A stretch of 64,000 bases of DNA from Ailurus styani (taxonomy: Eukaryota; Chordata; Mammalia; Carnivora; Ailuridae), in contig LNAC01000273.1 of the NCBI GenBank assembly GCA_002007465.1, positions 530,799 through 594,798 of the forward strand. The letters are read 5' to 3'. A program made the translations under genes and the position numbers. Below are positions 22,620 to 34,430 of the stretch, one piece after another. Under the pieces are notes generated by a model. The model did not search any database. It was not told the origin of the DNA and worked only from the letters and a program-made list of their open reading frames with translations. Position 1 is the stretch's first letter. Every line of letters begins with the position of its first letter.

Positions 22620-24930
22620 ACTAATCTCACTAGTGACCGTAACTAAAGCATGAGAAATATGAGAATGATGATGATAACACCATTTACCAAGCATTTCTTA
22701 AATGCCAATGGACTAGATACTTTTCTTGCATTTTTTTTTCTTGTGCCTCCAGCTCACAGAGTAACTTCATAAATAGTACCTTTATTTCATATATTTGTGG
22801 ATGACCAATTTTTTTCCCCTGAAAATCTACTTGTCTCTTTGCTCCGGTTTGGTTGTTTCTGATAAATAGAAAAAGCCATGCATTGACTTTCTTAACCAAA
22901 CCCTGTGCTGTTAGTGTTGGCAGTTCTTGACTGACCAAGCTATACCTCCAACAATCACAACTCGTGTTTGGTCTGGTTGGGTCTCAGTGAAGAGGCCAGC
23001 CAGGTCCTGTGGGTGCTAAGCCTCTTGTAACATGCATTAGTAGAATGGACCTCACGCCAAATCACAAAACACTGGGGTGTAGATAATTGATAGGAGATAT
23101 GGGAGGGAAAGAATAAGGAAAGGAGACCAGAAACGTAGGGAGGGAAGGGAGGAAGGAAAAAGAAGAGAATCAAGGCAGAAGGGAGGAAGGAGGGAAAGAA
23201 AGGGAGTGAGACTCTTACTAACAAGGTTGTAACATACAATTGTGTGAAATCACTATAGGCTTTGTCAACTACTCAAGCACGTTGAGAACACTATGGTGTT
23301 TGTGCTGCTTCCATAAAGCAGGCTGGAAAAAGTCCCAGATTATTAAGCTGCTAGGCAATGTTTTCTTGGTTGGCAGTACTGTGCTGTTCCCTTCTCAGAG
23401 CTGGAAAAGTGTGAAAAGTGAAAGTCATACCATAGGCAGCTGGGTAAATGCCTAATGGTTCTCTGGAATAGGTTAGCAAGACACCAGTATGTCCCGCTTT
23501 GGACTTCACAGTTTTGAGCTGAACAAAATGGACTTTTTAAAACATTGTAAACTGACTCGTGAAGAAAGGCTAAAGATTACTCAGCCTAGTAAAGGGAAGA
23601 GAGAACAAAGCCAGTGCCAGGAGCGGCAGGGGCCAATCCACCAGAGAGCGGAAGCTGGTATTTACTGCTATCTTGGTAATGATATTGTTATTATAGTATT
23701 AAAAAAATGAATTCATTTATTTTATTGAACATGATAAGCATAGGACCCAATATAGGTCTCTTTTTTCTAATTAACAGAATGTCAAAGGATGTATTCTTGG
23801 TTTTAAAAATAGCATCAAGGATAGCATTTTGAAAAAAAAATCATTAAGTCCAAGTGATGAAGCAGAGCTGAATTTCTCCCTGAGGCCATCACTCCATTAT
23901 AGCATGAATCTAGTGCATGTCTTCCCAGAACGGGGTCCAGAAATCCTATTTACCAAGGGACTACTGTTAAACATAGTCAAGGAATCATCCAAGACAGAAT
24001 GCTGAGTAAACAACGTCACATCGTCCCGCGCACTGATATCCTTGCAACATTCCCCTTTAACGTTCCCTAATCCTAGAACCAGTAGTAGAATGTCAGAAGT
24101 ACCTAAAGATGGCCATGTGTCCAGTAGGCTTGTGAGTAGTAACATGTTCTTTCCATTTGTACAAATGTTTCTGACAACACAACGTTCAGTTGATACTTGT
24201 TGCTAGAGTTGGTTCATTCAGAGCTTCCTAATAAAATTACTCTTCTTGCTTATCCCCATACATTATGATAGATATCATTTCTTGCTGCTGTTTGTTTTCT
24301 TAAGTAGTTTTGAATACATTTCAAGGTCCTCCATCATCTTGTCCTACTTAACTGTCCAGCTTTGTCTTCCTCCTTTTCAATGGTGAAATTTGATCACTTG
24401 TTTTTTAGCAAACACCTACTCATCTCTTCATTTTGAGGTTTAATCATAGTCTGGAACAAAACTCCATGATAACCGGCCTCCGTGGGAGTCCTAAAGCAGA
24501 CAGATTGTGACTGGTGCTGGGCACAGTCTTCTACCCATCCCTGCTCTCCAGTGAGGGCTCACTGAAAAGGACTATTCGCCATCCAGGAAGTGAAAGGCAA
24601 AGAATGGATCTCCATGTCTCCAGTAGTCTCTCATCCTACATCCTACCTACTTGTATGGGGACCAATGAAATGGATGCCAAATAATCAGGAAATGCCTGAA
24701 ATAGCCCTGACTGTGCTGAAATTCTCAATGAAGGATCCTAAATGGATGTGGGAGCCAGTGCGGACAGCGCAGTGGGTATGTAAGCTAGAGTGGGCGATTG
24801 CTACCGTGGCTGGGCCCTGCAGCTGTTTGAATTGCATGTCAGGATCTCCAGAATGGCCTGTGGATTAGCTGGCAGGTTTGCCCTACTCATTTCACTGGTC
24901 TTCTAACAAGGCAGTTTTCCATTTTATGGA
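22620..24930. other. Unique sequence, purine-rich patch, no gene seen
   Basis: No recognised exon. A GGAA/GGGA-rich purine stretch lies at about 23100-23212. A 92-codon frame at 24590-24868 has no recognisable domain. No interspersed repeat recognised here. Confidence 0.45.
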
Positions 24931-24934
24931 ATCC

Positions 24935-25265
24935 AACATTTTAAAAAGGTTTTTAATTCCAGTTAGTTAACTTACAGTGTTATATTAGTTTCAGGTGTAC
25001 GATACAGTAATTCAACCCTTCCATACATTACTCAGTGCTCATCGTGATAATTGTCTTCCTTAATCCCCCACCCACCACCCCTCTGGTAACCATCAGTTTG
25101 TTCCCAATGGTTAAGAGTCTTTTTCTTGATTTTTTTTTCTTTTTGCTTGTTTGTTTTGTTTCTTGAATTCCACTTATGAGTGAAATAATATGGTATTTTT
25201 CTTTCTCTGATCGATTTATTTCACTTAGCACGATACTCCCTAGCTCTATCCATGCTGGAGTTCAA
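24935..25265 (-). mobile_element. Carnivore-type L1 3' end, antisense
   Basis: Reverse order of a carnivore L1 3' end: ttaattccagttagttaact, tagtttcaggtgtacgatac, ttcaacccttccatacatta, cctctggtaaccatcagttt, gttaagagtctttttcttga, cacttatgagtgaaataata and agcacgatactccctagctc. The minus-strand frame 25028-25231 begins with residues MLSEINRSEKEKYHIISLI, which fits the very C-terminal end of L1 ORF2. The copy is 5' truncated and not active. Confidence 0.88.
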
Positions 25266-25310
25266 CATTTTCCTCCCCTCCTCTCTGTCATGTTGGGGCT
25301 TTGCTCTGTG

Positions 25311-25521
25311 GTTTTTTTTTTTTTTTTAAAGATTTTATTTATTCATTTGACACAGACAGAGAGATTACAAGTAGGCAGAGAGGCAGGCAGAGAGAGAGGA
25401 GAGAGGAGGAAGCAGGCTCCCTGCTGAGCAGAGAGCCCGATGCGGGCCTTGATCCCAGGACCCTGGGATCATGACCTGAGCTGAAGGCAGCGGCTTTAAC
25501 CCACTGAGCCACGCAGGCGCC
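25311..25521 (-). mobile_element. SINEC retroposon, antisense, exact 12-bp target-site duplication
   Basis: Right edge ccacgcaggcgccc is the reverse head, tcatgacctgagctgaaggc follows the standard body, and agattacaagtaggcagaga is the reverse 3' module of the musteloid-like type. The left T-run is the tail. Flanks ctttgctctgtg are identical on both sides (25299-25310 and 25522-25533), so the insertion is fairly recent. Confidence 0.96.
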
Positions 25522-25533
25522 CTTTGCTCTGTG

Positions 25534-25668
25534 TTTTAATAAATGTTTTTGAATCAACAACTGATTGAAAGGGTGGGATTAAGTATTTGATTAGTCTAAT
25601 TAATCTCAATACCTTAAAGAATGCACTTATTATCCTACTCATTCTGATTCTACTCTCTCTCTCTCTCC

Positions 25669-25704
<36 letters not shown>

Positions 25705-26677
25705 ATGTAATATATTATAGGAGTCTACTTATATGAGTGACTGTATATTTTATATGTATATTCATACTCATATATATTTAAATAACATATTGTTGGCTCC
25801 TATTGAACATACCGCTGATTATCAGCCTTTCTCATACACACTATACTGAATCTAAGGTTTATGTAATTAATCTTTGGATCCACTACATTTTCTGACTGTC
25901 AGATTTCTTAAGTGTAATCTTTGCTTCAGCTTATTACCTCAGATTGTCTGGATACTGCCAGATTCACATTCTGTCTCCTACATTGCTGATTCCCCCCCCC
26001 AACTTTGAATCCTCTGCAATTTTGCTAGCTTACACACCATGACATGTGGTGCCATATCTGTGCCATACCACTAGAAATCATCTTCTAGGCTGACATGGAT
26101 ATATTCATCTAGGTCTTTATTAAGTCATCTACATAATTTTTTGCACATCCAACTTACTTTTCCATGTCGTACCTGAGAAGCAAGGCCTTTTTGTGCCCCC
26201 TGGTACCTTATGGCTCTTGCTGTCCTTGATGTACTCCACAAATCACATTGCTAAGGAAAAAAATGCTGCCAGTCAGCCTCTGTTATGGATGAATGGATAG
26301 GATTCTTCTGATTGCTGCTTCCCTTTTCTACGTTTTCACAACCCATCCCTTTAGTAACATGTTTTGAATCTTTCCAAGGATTTATGTGGAGCTCATTTGT
26401 CTATCATTGAGGGAACCGAAGATTGAAATGTGTTAAACATTTCCAGTCATAGGTTTTCAGCTTTCACTATGGTCTTGCCCTCAAACTCATCCCACCTCAG
26501 GTTTTTCAAAGGCCAACATTTTGAATGAGATCTTTCCACCATACAGAACGAACCCAGGTACAATTATTCATTAATTTATTTAATGTTTTTGATACTGATT
26601 AAGCTCTTCCTCAAAAGTTCTGTACAGAAGTAAGACTTGGTTATGACCATTTAGATAGTTACCAGGTATTGGACAGG
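25534..26677. other. Unique AT-rich sequence
   Basis: No exon or interspersed repeat recognised except the compound CT/AT/GT microsatellite near 25.7 kb. Confidence 0.5.
25653..25704. repeat. Compound microsatellite (CT)n(AT)n(GT)n
   Basis: Three adjoining dinucleotide runs, about 16, 13 and 24 bases. The alternating purine-pyrimidine GT/AT part could adopt Z-DNA, which is inference only. Confidence 0.95.
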
Positions 26678-26840
26678 ACAACAGTTCTCAAAGTATGATC
26701 CCCAAATTAGCAGCATCAGCATCACACAGAAATCAGTAGGTATGTTTTGGAACTACAGAAACTCTTGAAGCTATGTTTTAATAAACTTTATCCCCTTGTA
26801 GAATTACAGTGATAGACACCAAACTTTAGAACTCCTGGAA
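26678..26840 (-). mobile_element. MER5-type hAT-Charlie DNA transposon, antisense
   Basis: Order of the reverse MER5 consensus: acagttctcaaagtatgatc, cagcagcatcagcatcacac, aatcagtaggtatgttttgg and caaactttagaactcctgg at the other end. The middle is disturbed relative to the consensus. It is a non-autonomous DNA element, old and inactive. Confidence 0.75.
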
Positions 26841-29630
26841 TAAGACACACGTATAGGGAAATAGAGGGTTATATAGTTGTTGTTGTCAACATGCTTCTGG
26901 AGGATAGAGAAGTCACTTACTAAAATGATATGGTTGTGTATCCTAAATCTGTGGGTTTTAGTCATACATACAGGTGGATTTCCTTATGGAAGGAAAACAT
27001 CTCTCCACCTGCTTGTTGATGTACATTATTTTAACAGGGGGTAAAATCTATATTAAACCACCAGAAAATTAGTCACCTCGGAAGCGTTTTTGGGATGAGA
27101 TGAGGTAACAAACAACAAACTCATCAACTAATTAATTAGAGAGTGATAACTATAGGAAGCCAGAACTTGATGAGGTAACATCCTGAAATGTACTCAAATT
27201 AACTTATGATCAGTCAGTCCAACTACAGGTAAGCCTTTCAGGTTGCAAAGGAGTTAGCAAATGGAGGCAAGTATGGTACAAACAAGAAAAGCAAACTTGA
27301 CTGCACTGATATTCCTTGCCCTCTTTGAGCTCTTTATGTAAGGTAAGAGCGTTTAGCCTTGCCCAACACCATTCTGTCTTAGAGGGACATGGTTCCTGAC
27401 CTTTATGAAGTGCTAATATTCTTCAAATAATTTACAAGGACTTTTGTTGACTTTTTAATTTCTAAACAGAGTTTGACTTCATCTTTATTCTCAAATGTGT
27501 CACTGATTGAAGTATTGCTGTAGTGGTTTCTAGGTTTCTTTTTTAATTGATTGATGCACAACGTATAAAGTCTTAGCTGACATGGCGGATTCAGGGATGA
27601 CCTCCCTTCTCACAGGAACGGTGGATAGGTTGTTTGTTTCACACTGGTGTGTGGTAGCTAAGATCTTCATGCCACAGCTTACTACTAGGGGAGACAGAGA
27701 CCACAGTGTTCTAGACCTCCTGTGTTGACTCTTCTCACATGACTGCCCTACAGCTGGACCTACAACAGACCCCCACGTCAGCACTTGTTCCTTTGTTCTT
27801 TGTTTATCTGTTGAAATATCTACCACCTCCACTGCGATTTGAACATACTGGGTTTTCTGTTCATTTCTGTGCCTGGTAATTAATACCATGCTTGAGAGAT
27901 GATTTGTTCCATAAGTATTTATTGAGCACGTGAGTGAATGTTTGGATGATGAAGTACATGATTTTTCTTGTTCAAAATCATGGCATACTTTCTGAAAAAT
28001 AGCCTATTTCCTAATAAGCAATTGCAGTAGACGCTGACAGAGATTTAAGTCTATATCTTTACACTGTATTTCAGGTTACTTCTTGCATATGATAGAAAAA
28101 AAGTGATTAATGAGAGAATACATATCCTGTGCCGTGCTGTCTTATGTCTTCTCTCCCTTTATGTTCAAAACAAGCAAATGTTTAGAAGTGAGAATAGAAA
28201 TATGTCTACTAAGACATATTTAAGACATATTTAATAATTTTAATGGAAACATTAGTTTTGGAAGTCCAGGTTTAATTCCACGAAGTCATCCTTTTTATTT
28301 ATACTTTTCCTTCATCTTTATCCTATTCTCCATCTTTTAAATGCCTTTTTCTAGCTCCAGTTAATTTTTCTACCTTATGTTATTTCAACCTAGTTGGTAT
28401 GTAAAAGGAGAATTTGGGGGAACTAACTACCCCAATTTGTGCAGAACACTGTGGTTTTATCCCTGTGGCTGTGGTCCAAACGGGCAGAAAAGGGAGCAGT
28501 GGTAGCTTCTATTTGCCTTGGTTCATTTAATGGTTCTGTGGATGGTGGGGCCCCTAAAGATGCTTTTCCACTTACAGTCAATATTAATGAACTACAGAAA
28601 ATGAGAACTTCATCCACTTTTTAGTAACATCAGCTTCACTTGGGTACACATGGCCCCAATAGATAGATTTTTAAAAGCATTTTATTAGCATACTGAAAAT
28701 TCCCATTAAACGCTAGACTAGAGAACTTGATAAGTCACACACTATATTGAAAACTGTCCTTCATGAGACTTCAAAGGGTAGACCTAATACGTTTTTCTCA
28801 TCTCTAATATCAATGATTCTATTATACTTAGTGTAACTTAACTCTTTTGGTATTTTCAAATGAAAATTTATTATATAAAGTGAAGTGTTTTTTTAAAGCA
28901 CAGTGGGTAAAATCATATTTAATGAGGGATGAGATGATTTTAAGTGCTACAGTGTATTTCTAAAAAGATTGGGATCATTCAAAATTTCTGAGTACTCTGC
29001 CCCAAGCATTCTGATGGTAAGATAAGTTTTAATTGTCTTCAGAGCTTAGTATCTAAAAACTATTTTTTTTTTTTTTGGCAAGGGAGAGTCTTCTGAGAAT
29101 GAAACACACAGCGATCTTTAGGATGCCTATATTTAGTCGTACAAATAATTTTGTGACTATAATAATTTCCATGTAGAAACAATGGCAATTATTTCAGTTT
29201 CTTTGGTACACAATATGGTTTTAATAAATCACCCTTTTTAGAATTTTGTCTCAGATAAAACAGACAAAAGCATTACCTCAGATAAAATTAGGATTATTTT
29301 TTGTTAACAACAAGCATTGTGCTATTTTATGAAAGACCCCCCCCAAAAAATTCCTCCCAGCAATTATTTAATAGTTTTGGATTTTATAAAATTTTATATC
29401 TTTTCCTTAAAATTCTGGGTCAATGCCAAAGTTCAATTTCTCCTATACCAGTTGTATTCCATAAAAAAGGTAAAAATCAATTAAAGTCATATATTCTGGA
29501 AGAGCATCTAAGTGTATGGAAACATTATTAAGTTAAAGCCTTTTTGTGTTTTTTCTGGCAGTTCTCCTCCAAATTGTGTCCAAACCACTTTGTTTCACTG
29601 TAGAATAAAGGAAGCTGTGTGTTTTCTTTT
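26841..29630. other. Unique AT-rich sequence, no gene seen
   Basis: About 2.8 kb without a recognised exon. The 119-codon minus-strand frame at 27530-27889 has no domain I know. A weak L2-tail-like motif (ataagtatttattgagcacg) sits at about 27911. Confidence 0.45.
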
Positions 29631-30294
29631 CTTGGCAGGTGAAGGTAGAACTAATACAGAGAGGAACTTCTTTGGTAGTGTATGGCGCGACGGACATTGG
29701 CTATCTGATGACATCACCCCGTAAGGAAGAAACTCTCAAGGCTATTCCACCGGCTTTGGAAATCGACACAAGCTGCTGTTGGGTTTGCAGTACCAAAAAG
29801 CTTAGTGATAGTGAAAAATAGATAAATAAAAATACCTGCTCCCAATACCAAAGTCGTCTAGTGCTTCCTATAAGATTATAAGTGTTTCGTGCAGATTAAT
29901 GCTCCAACTCAGTGATGCCTTGTTTGATGTAACATGTTTTTCTGCCATGGGTTTTCTGAGCCCAGGGTTTTCTTGTTTGTTTTGTTTTGTTTTGTTTTTT
30001 TCATGTCCATAGAAACTATACATTGATCTACTCTAGTTTTCCCTTGCTCATGGAAAAAACAAAACAGGATACATGGCCTTTCAAAGGAGCCGATCACGTC
30101 AGAATAAGGTCATCCATTCAGCTGAAGCAAGATTGGTTCTAGGAACGGAACAACAGCTTTGTACAGGGAGCCATGCATTTTGCCAGAAGTAGACTATATC
30201 TGAATGGCTTATGCTAAATCCTTTAACCCTAACTCAAACACAAAACAACCTTGGAAATGTGCCAAGTGGCTACTAGTCTCAGCCAACCAATGTG

Positions 30295-30400
30295 AGTGTG
30301 TGTGTGAACACACATATTTATACACACACATATATGTATAAACAGCTATATGTAAATGTACCTATCTCTCTCTCTCTCTACACACAAGCACACGCATCTT
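30295..30400. repeat. TG/CA and CT simple-repeat patch
   Basis: Short runs of gtgtgtgtg, acacaca, tatatgtata and ctctctctct. The TG and CA runs face each other and could pair as a small hairpin. Confidence 0.8.
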
Positions 30401-30493
30401 TTATTTTATCTCTGACGTATCTAGTTTGATTGAAGAATAAACATACCTTTACATCACCATATATTAGCTCTCATTTGTCAAAATGCATTCAGT

Positions 30494-30684
30494 GGGGCAC
30501 CTGGGTGGCATAGTTGGTTAGGTGTTTGACTCTTGGTTTTGGCTCAGGTCATGATCTCAGAGTCGTGAGATCAGGTCCCTCATCAGGCCCTGAGCTCAGG
30601 GGGTAATCTGCCTGGTATTCTCTCTGCCCCTTCTCCTCCCCACACTCTCTCTCTCTCCAATGAATAAATAAATCTTTTTTAAAA
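30494..30684 (+). mobile_element. Older SINEC retroposon
   Basis: Head ggggcacctgggtggcatag, then tgactcttggttttggctca (the older SINEC wording), tcatgatctcagagtcgtga, and a tail of aataaataaatctttttt plus poly-A. Flanks aaatgcattcagt and aaacgcatgcagt differ at two of 13 positions. Body and flanks both indicate an older insertion than the copies with the gcctctgccttcgg body. Confidence 0.93.
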
Positions 30685-31625
30685 AAACGCATGCAGTTAA
30701 ACATTGTAGCATTTGTTTGAAGGGAAAATTCATTTTAAAAATCTACTTAGCAAAACATAAACTACACTTAAGCTATCAGTACATGAACTAATATCTTTAT
30801 ACCATTGCTGATTATAAATATTTAAGGATTTTCTTTTGGTGAATCCTCAGAGAGTATTGTTTCAAGGAGAAACAATAGCCCAAACTGCAACTATTTTAAT
30901 GACTATTTTATACTTATGACCAAATATTGTATTTATTGAATCCCTGAATATATATATTTGTGCATTCTTTCTTTCTGTCCCCATTTCTCTTGTTCTGTCT
31001 GGGTTACCTTTTGTTATCTTGTTAACTCTTTGTCTCTCTGTCTTTGATGTACACATACACACTCCTACAAACATTAACTTAACATAAGCATTAATATAAT
31101 ATATATGTTAGGTATAATAACAAACATACATAGAAGATTCAGATTTGGGGGGTGGTGGAGGAAATGGTCTTGCAGGATTTTTTTTGTGGTGACAGAAGGT
31201 TTTGAATGGGAGTTATGCCTAAAAAGAGGTAGAATAATAAGAATGAGCTCCCCAAGTGGATGGGGACATAGAGATGTCAGTGAACACACTCTGTGCATCA
31301 GTAAAGGACATTCATTGGAATGCAGGGATACAAAACAATAGTGTGGTAGGAAAATGGGGGCATAAAGATAGTGGGACAGACTGTTAGCAGTCCAGTATTA
31401 TATGAATGTAAATTTTGAAGTAGAGACATTTAAGACAGATACTGAAATCATTAGGGATCAAATGGTAAAGGTCTTTGTATGCCACTGATACAAAATTTTG
31501 GCTTTTTCTTAAATGAGAGTTGTTGGGGTTGATGTAGAGCATGAAATCATCCCTAATACCCAGCTTGCTAAAATATAACACGGAGGCCACTGGGGGCGAT
31601 GGAAGGTTTTGGAGAAGGGCATAGG

Positions 31626-32085
31626 CCTTTGGAATGCCGAGTCCCATGTGACCACTCTGCCCTAGGAATGTCCCAGGAATTGCCTTCTGCCAGAAGCCTT
31701 CTTAGCCAAAAAAGCCACCCTGTGATCTAAGAGACTTATGCTTTGTCTCTTGGGCTCTGTTTAGTAGAAAACGCAGATTAGCATATCGTATCTTTCCTGT
31801 GAACAGATCCTCCCAGTTCCCCCGGAAGATCCCTTTGTCACACATCACGTGCTTGAGAAACAGTGATAAGGATTTGTGATTATCCTGAAGGACCAATCAA
31901 GGCAGGAGCACAAAAAGGCAAAGTGTCTTTGTCTCTGAGCGTTGACCCCCTTGCCTTGTCCTCTCTTTTACAGGAAAGTTTGGAGCAAGCTTTCAGCTGT
32001 GGGTACTGGGATGGTTGGCCATTCCCAGCAGAGAGTTATTACAAGACTTCAAACATTGGGTTGACATATCCAGATGTACACTGAG
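31626..32085. other. Unidentified ~460-bp segment inside an L2
   Basis: The flanking sequence on each side fits successive parts of one antisense L2, so this segment was probably inserted. I do not recognise it: it lacks SINE, L1 or MaLR motifs. It contains a polypyrimidine tract ending in ttttacag at 31973 and a patch with gaccaatcaaggcaggagc (a CCAAT-like motif). It may be an LTR, a DNA element or a retrocopy fragment. Confidence 0.4.
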
Positions 32086-32360
32086 ATTCATCACTCAGGA
32101 AGATGTGTGGTGAGTAGAGATGGTTAGGGCAAGGAGAAATATGGAGGCTTTAACTAAGGAAGTGGCCAAGGGAGATGGAGTTAGTTGAAATTTTTGAGAG
32201 ACACTAAGGACAAAATTGGTAAGACTTGGCAAATAATTAAGTAAGGGGGAAAGGAAAAACAAGTTAAAAAAGTGTTGCCTCATAACAGGTTTGTTGAAGT
32301 ATATGGAAATTTGTGACACCAAGTTCAGAGATATACGAGGAAGAAACAGAGCTGGTAGGA

Positions 32361-32858
32361 AAGTTGCTAGACATTTGAGGATAGTTGACACACAATGTTT
32401 CATTAGTTTCAGGTGTAAAACTTAGTGATTTGACAAGTTTATACATTATGCCACTCGTATAGCTACCATCTGTCCCATTACATTGCTATTACAGTATCCT
32501 TGACTATTCTTTACGTTGTGCCTTTTATTCCTATGACTTACTCATTCCATAACTGGACACCTCTATCTCTCTTTCCCCTTCACTTAGTTTGCCCAACCCT
32601 CCACATTCTTCCTTTATTCTTTATACTTATAGTTCTGATTGTGCTTTTTGTTTATTCATTTTTTAAATTCACTTTATGAGTGGAATGATACGGTATTTGT
32701 CTTTCTCAGTCTGATTTATTTCATTTAGCATAATATCCTCTAGGTCCATCCATGTTATCTCAAATGGCATGATCTGATCCTTTTTTAAGACTCTGTAATA
32801 TTCCATTGTGCATGTATTCCATATTTTCCTTGTCCATTTGTCTATTGACATTCTGAAT
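32361..32858 (-). mobile_element. L1 3' end, antisense, inside the L2
   Basis: Reverse order of an L1MA/MB-like end: gaggatagttgacacacaat, tagtttcaggtgtaaaactt, tagctaccatctgtcccatt, cttactcattccataactgg, tttatttcatttagcataat, tctaggtccatccatgttat and gtaatattccattgtgcatg. The minus-strand frame 32669-32851 encodes an ORF2 C-terminal piece with MEYYRVLKKDQ, TWMDLEDIMLNEINQTEKDK, which is diagnostic. 5' truncated, inactive. Confidence 0.9.
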
Positions 32859-33200
32859 TTGTATGGCTATAAGGTAATCAGTTGGCTGTCTGGGTCTAGA
32901 ACTCAGGAGAATTTAATGGTAGGAGAATATATGAATCATAAGCAATCAGAGAGTGAGTAAGTTCATCTCAGGAAAATAAGTAGCATAAAAAGAGAATAAA
33001 ACAGGATAAATCACTGGAGGTGCAACAACACTTATGGATAGATAGGAGGAGAGGAAGGATAGAAATGGTCAAAGAAGTGAAAGAAAGTCAAAAATGAAGA
33101 AAGTCTTGTAACACAGAACCCAAAGGATGGGAGTCTTTCAAGAATCAAATTTGAAAAGAAGTAACTAAAATTCATTAGAGAGTCTAAAAAGATATATAAG

Positions 33201-34053
33201 GGTAAACTTTAAATATTGAGACATTTCATATTATTTTATCTCAAAGGAATGTTAGTTGAATCCACAGTCCACCTGTGAAATTCAGGTTAGTGTGCAATAT
33301 TTCTCTGTTAAATCAGAAGCCAGAGAGTTTAAGAGATTGGGAGAGAAATATCTTCTCGGTATGTATTAAAGGACATGTGATCCTGAGCCAGTGAAAAGCA
33401 TAAAGACAGCCACAGTGAAGCAAGAAAACTAGAACACCTAGAATCTGTATAAAATAAGTTCTACATTTAATTTTACAATGCTTTGTTATACTACCTTCTG
33501 GCAACTGAGGTTTTGTAGGATTTCTGGAATGTTCCTATAAATATCTGTGCATTGAACCTGCTTTTTAAAATAAATGTGATTAAAAAAAACACATATCATG
33601 CCAAATTGAATTTACTATTTCTCTTCCTGGAGCCATGTATTATATCCAAGCAAGTTCCCTAGTAAAGAGTTTGAGAAGATGATGGAGATACAAGAGTTTC
33701 TTTTTACCTACACGACTTATCTTAAACATCAGTGTAGTAATCAGGCCACTTGTTATTCGATAGTAGGAAAACATAGGGCATTTATGATGACTGAAAGAGC
33801 CACGCTAAAGATTTTCATAATTATTTTCAGAGGAATGGGTGAGAATACTTGTTGAGAACCAACACACAATCCTGCATGTCTCCATTATTCAGCAGAAGAG
33901 AAGGAAATTCATGGGAGCAGCAGAGAATAAATAGAAAGAAACTACTGTTCTTTAAAAACTTACAGGGAGTTGCGTCCTCTGCTAATAGTACCCGTATATG
34001 TTGATAGATGCATTTGGTCTTTTAAACAAATTTTTATTTTTTATTTTTATTTT
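33201..34053. other. Unique AT-rich sequence
   Basis: No exon or repeat recognised. It ends in a T/AT-rich tract that is the tail of the next SINEC. Confidence 0.45.
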
Positions 34054-34257
34054 ATTTTTTTTTAAAGATTTTATTTATTTATTTGACACAGAGAGAGAGA
34101 TTACAAGTAGGCAGAGAGGCAGGCAGAGAGACAGGGAGAGGAGGAAGCAGGCTCCCTGCTGAGCAGAGAGCCCGATGCGGGCCTCGATCCCAGGACGCTG
34201 AGATCATGACCTGAGCCGAAAGCAGACACTTAACTGACTGAGCCATCCAAGTGCCCC
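34054..34257 (-). mobile_element. SINEC retroposon, antisense, musteloid-like 3' end
   Basis: Right edge gagccatccaagtgcccc is the reverse head, tcatgacctgagccgaaagc the body, agattacaagtaggcagaga the 3' module, preceded by T-rich sequence. Target-site repeats are not clear because the tail runs into an AT-rich tract. A single undetermined base (n) lies 37 bases to the right, at 34294. Confidence 0.94.
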
Positions 34258-34304
34258 AAGAGGCTACTTTTAAATACCATTCCAAAAGTGTGGNTTTTAA
34301 AGAT

Positions 34305-34430
34305 ATCCTACCCCATTAGCCAATGAGGAAACTGGACCTTGGGAAAATCAGGTAATGTGTCGAAAATCAGATAGCTAGTCCATGGTAGAGATATCATTTA
34401 AGATCAAACTACCCAATGTCAGTGGTATGG
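34305..34430 (-). mobile_element. MIR SINE fragment, antisense
   Basis: Reverse MIR core: gccaatgaggaaactggacc, gaaaatcaggtaatgtgtcg, atcagatagctagtccatgg and tttaagatcaaactaccc (consensus ...gaggaaactgag, ggtcacacagctagtaagtgg). Confidence 0.7.

Larger units (their letters stand above)
31360..33200 (-). mobile_element. Long L2 (LINE2) copy, antisense, broken by two insertions
   Basis: Three blocks follow the reverse L2 order. About 31360-31625 has tggtaaaggtctttgtatgc, aattttggctttttcttaaa and ccactgggggcgatggaagg. About 32090-32360 has catcactcaggaagatgtgt, gtggtgagtagagatggtta and ttttgagagacac. About 32860-33200 has gttggctgtctgggtctaga, gaggtgcaacaacacttatg, tggatagataggaggagagg and gtgaaagaaagtcaaaaatg. 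In the sense direction this would be the RT/3' part of L2 ORF2, but the frame is destroyed. Between the blocks lie an unidentified segment (31626-32085) and an antisense L1 (32361-32858). Confidence 0.65.

Noticed and set aside
24590..24868. 92-codon frame with several Trp and Met residues
   Set aside because: I considered a retrocopy, but recognise no protein family and see no poly-A tail or target-site repeat.
27530..27889. 119-codon minus-strand frame in unique sequence
   Set aside because: No recognisable domain, no codon-like periodicity that I can see, no splice or promoter context. Length alone is not enough in 64 kb.
32669..32851. 60-codon minus-strand frame with TWMDLEDIML
   Set aside because: Not a gene: it is the ORF2 C-terminal end of a truncated L1.
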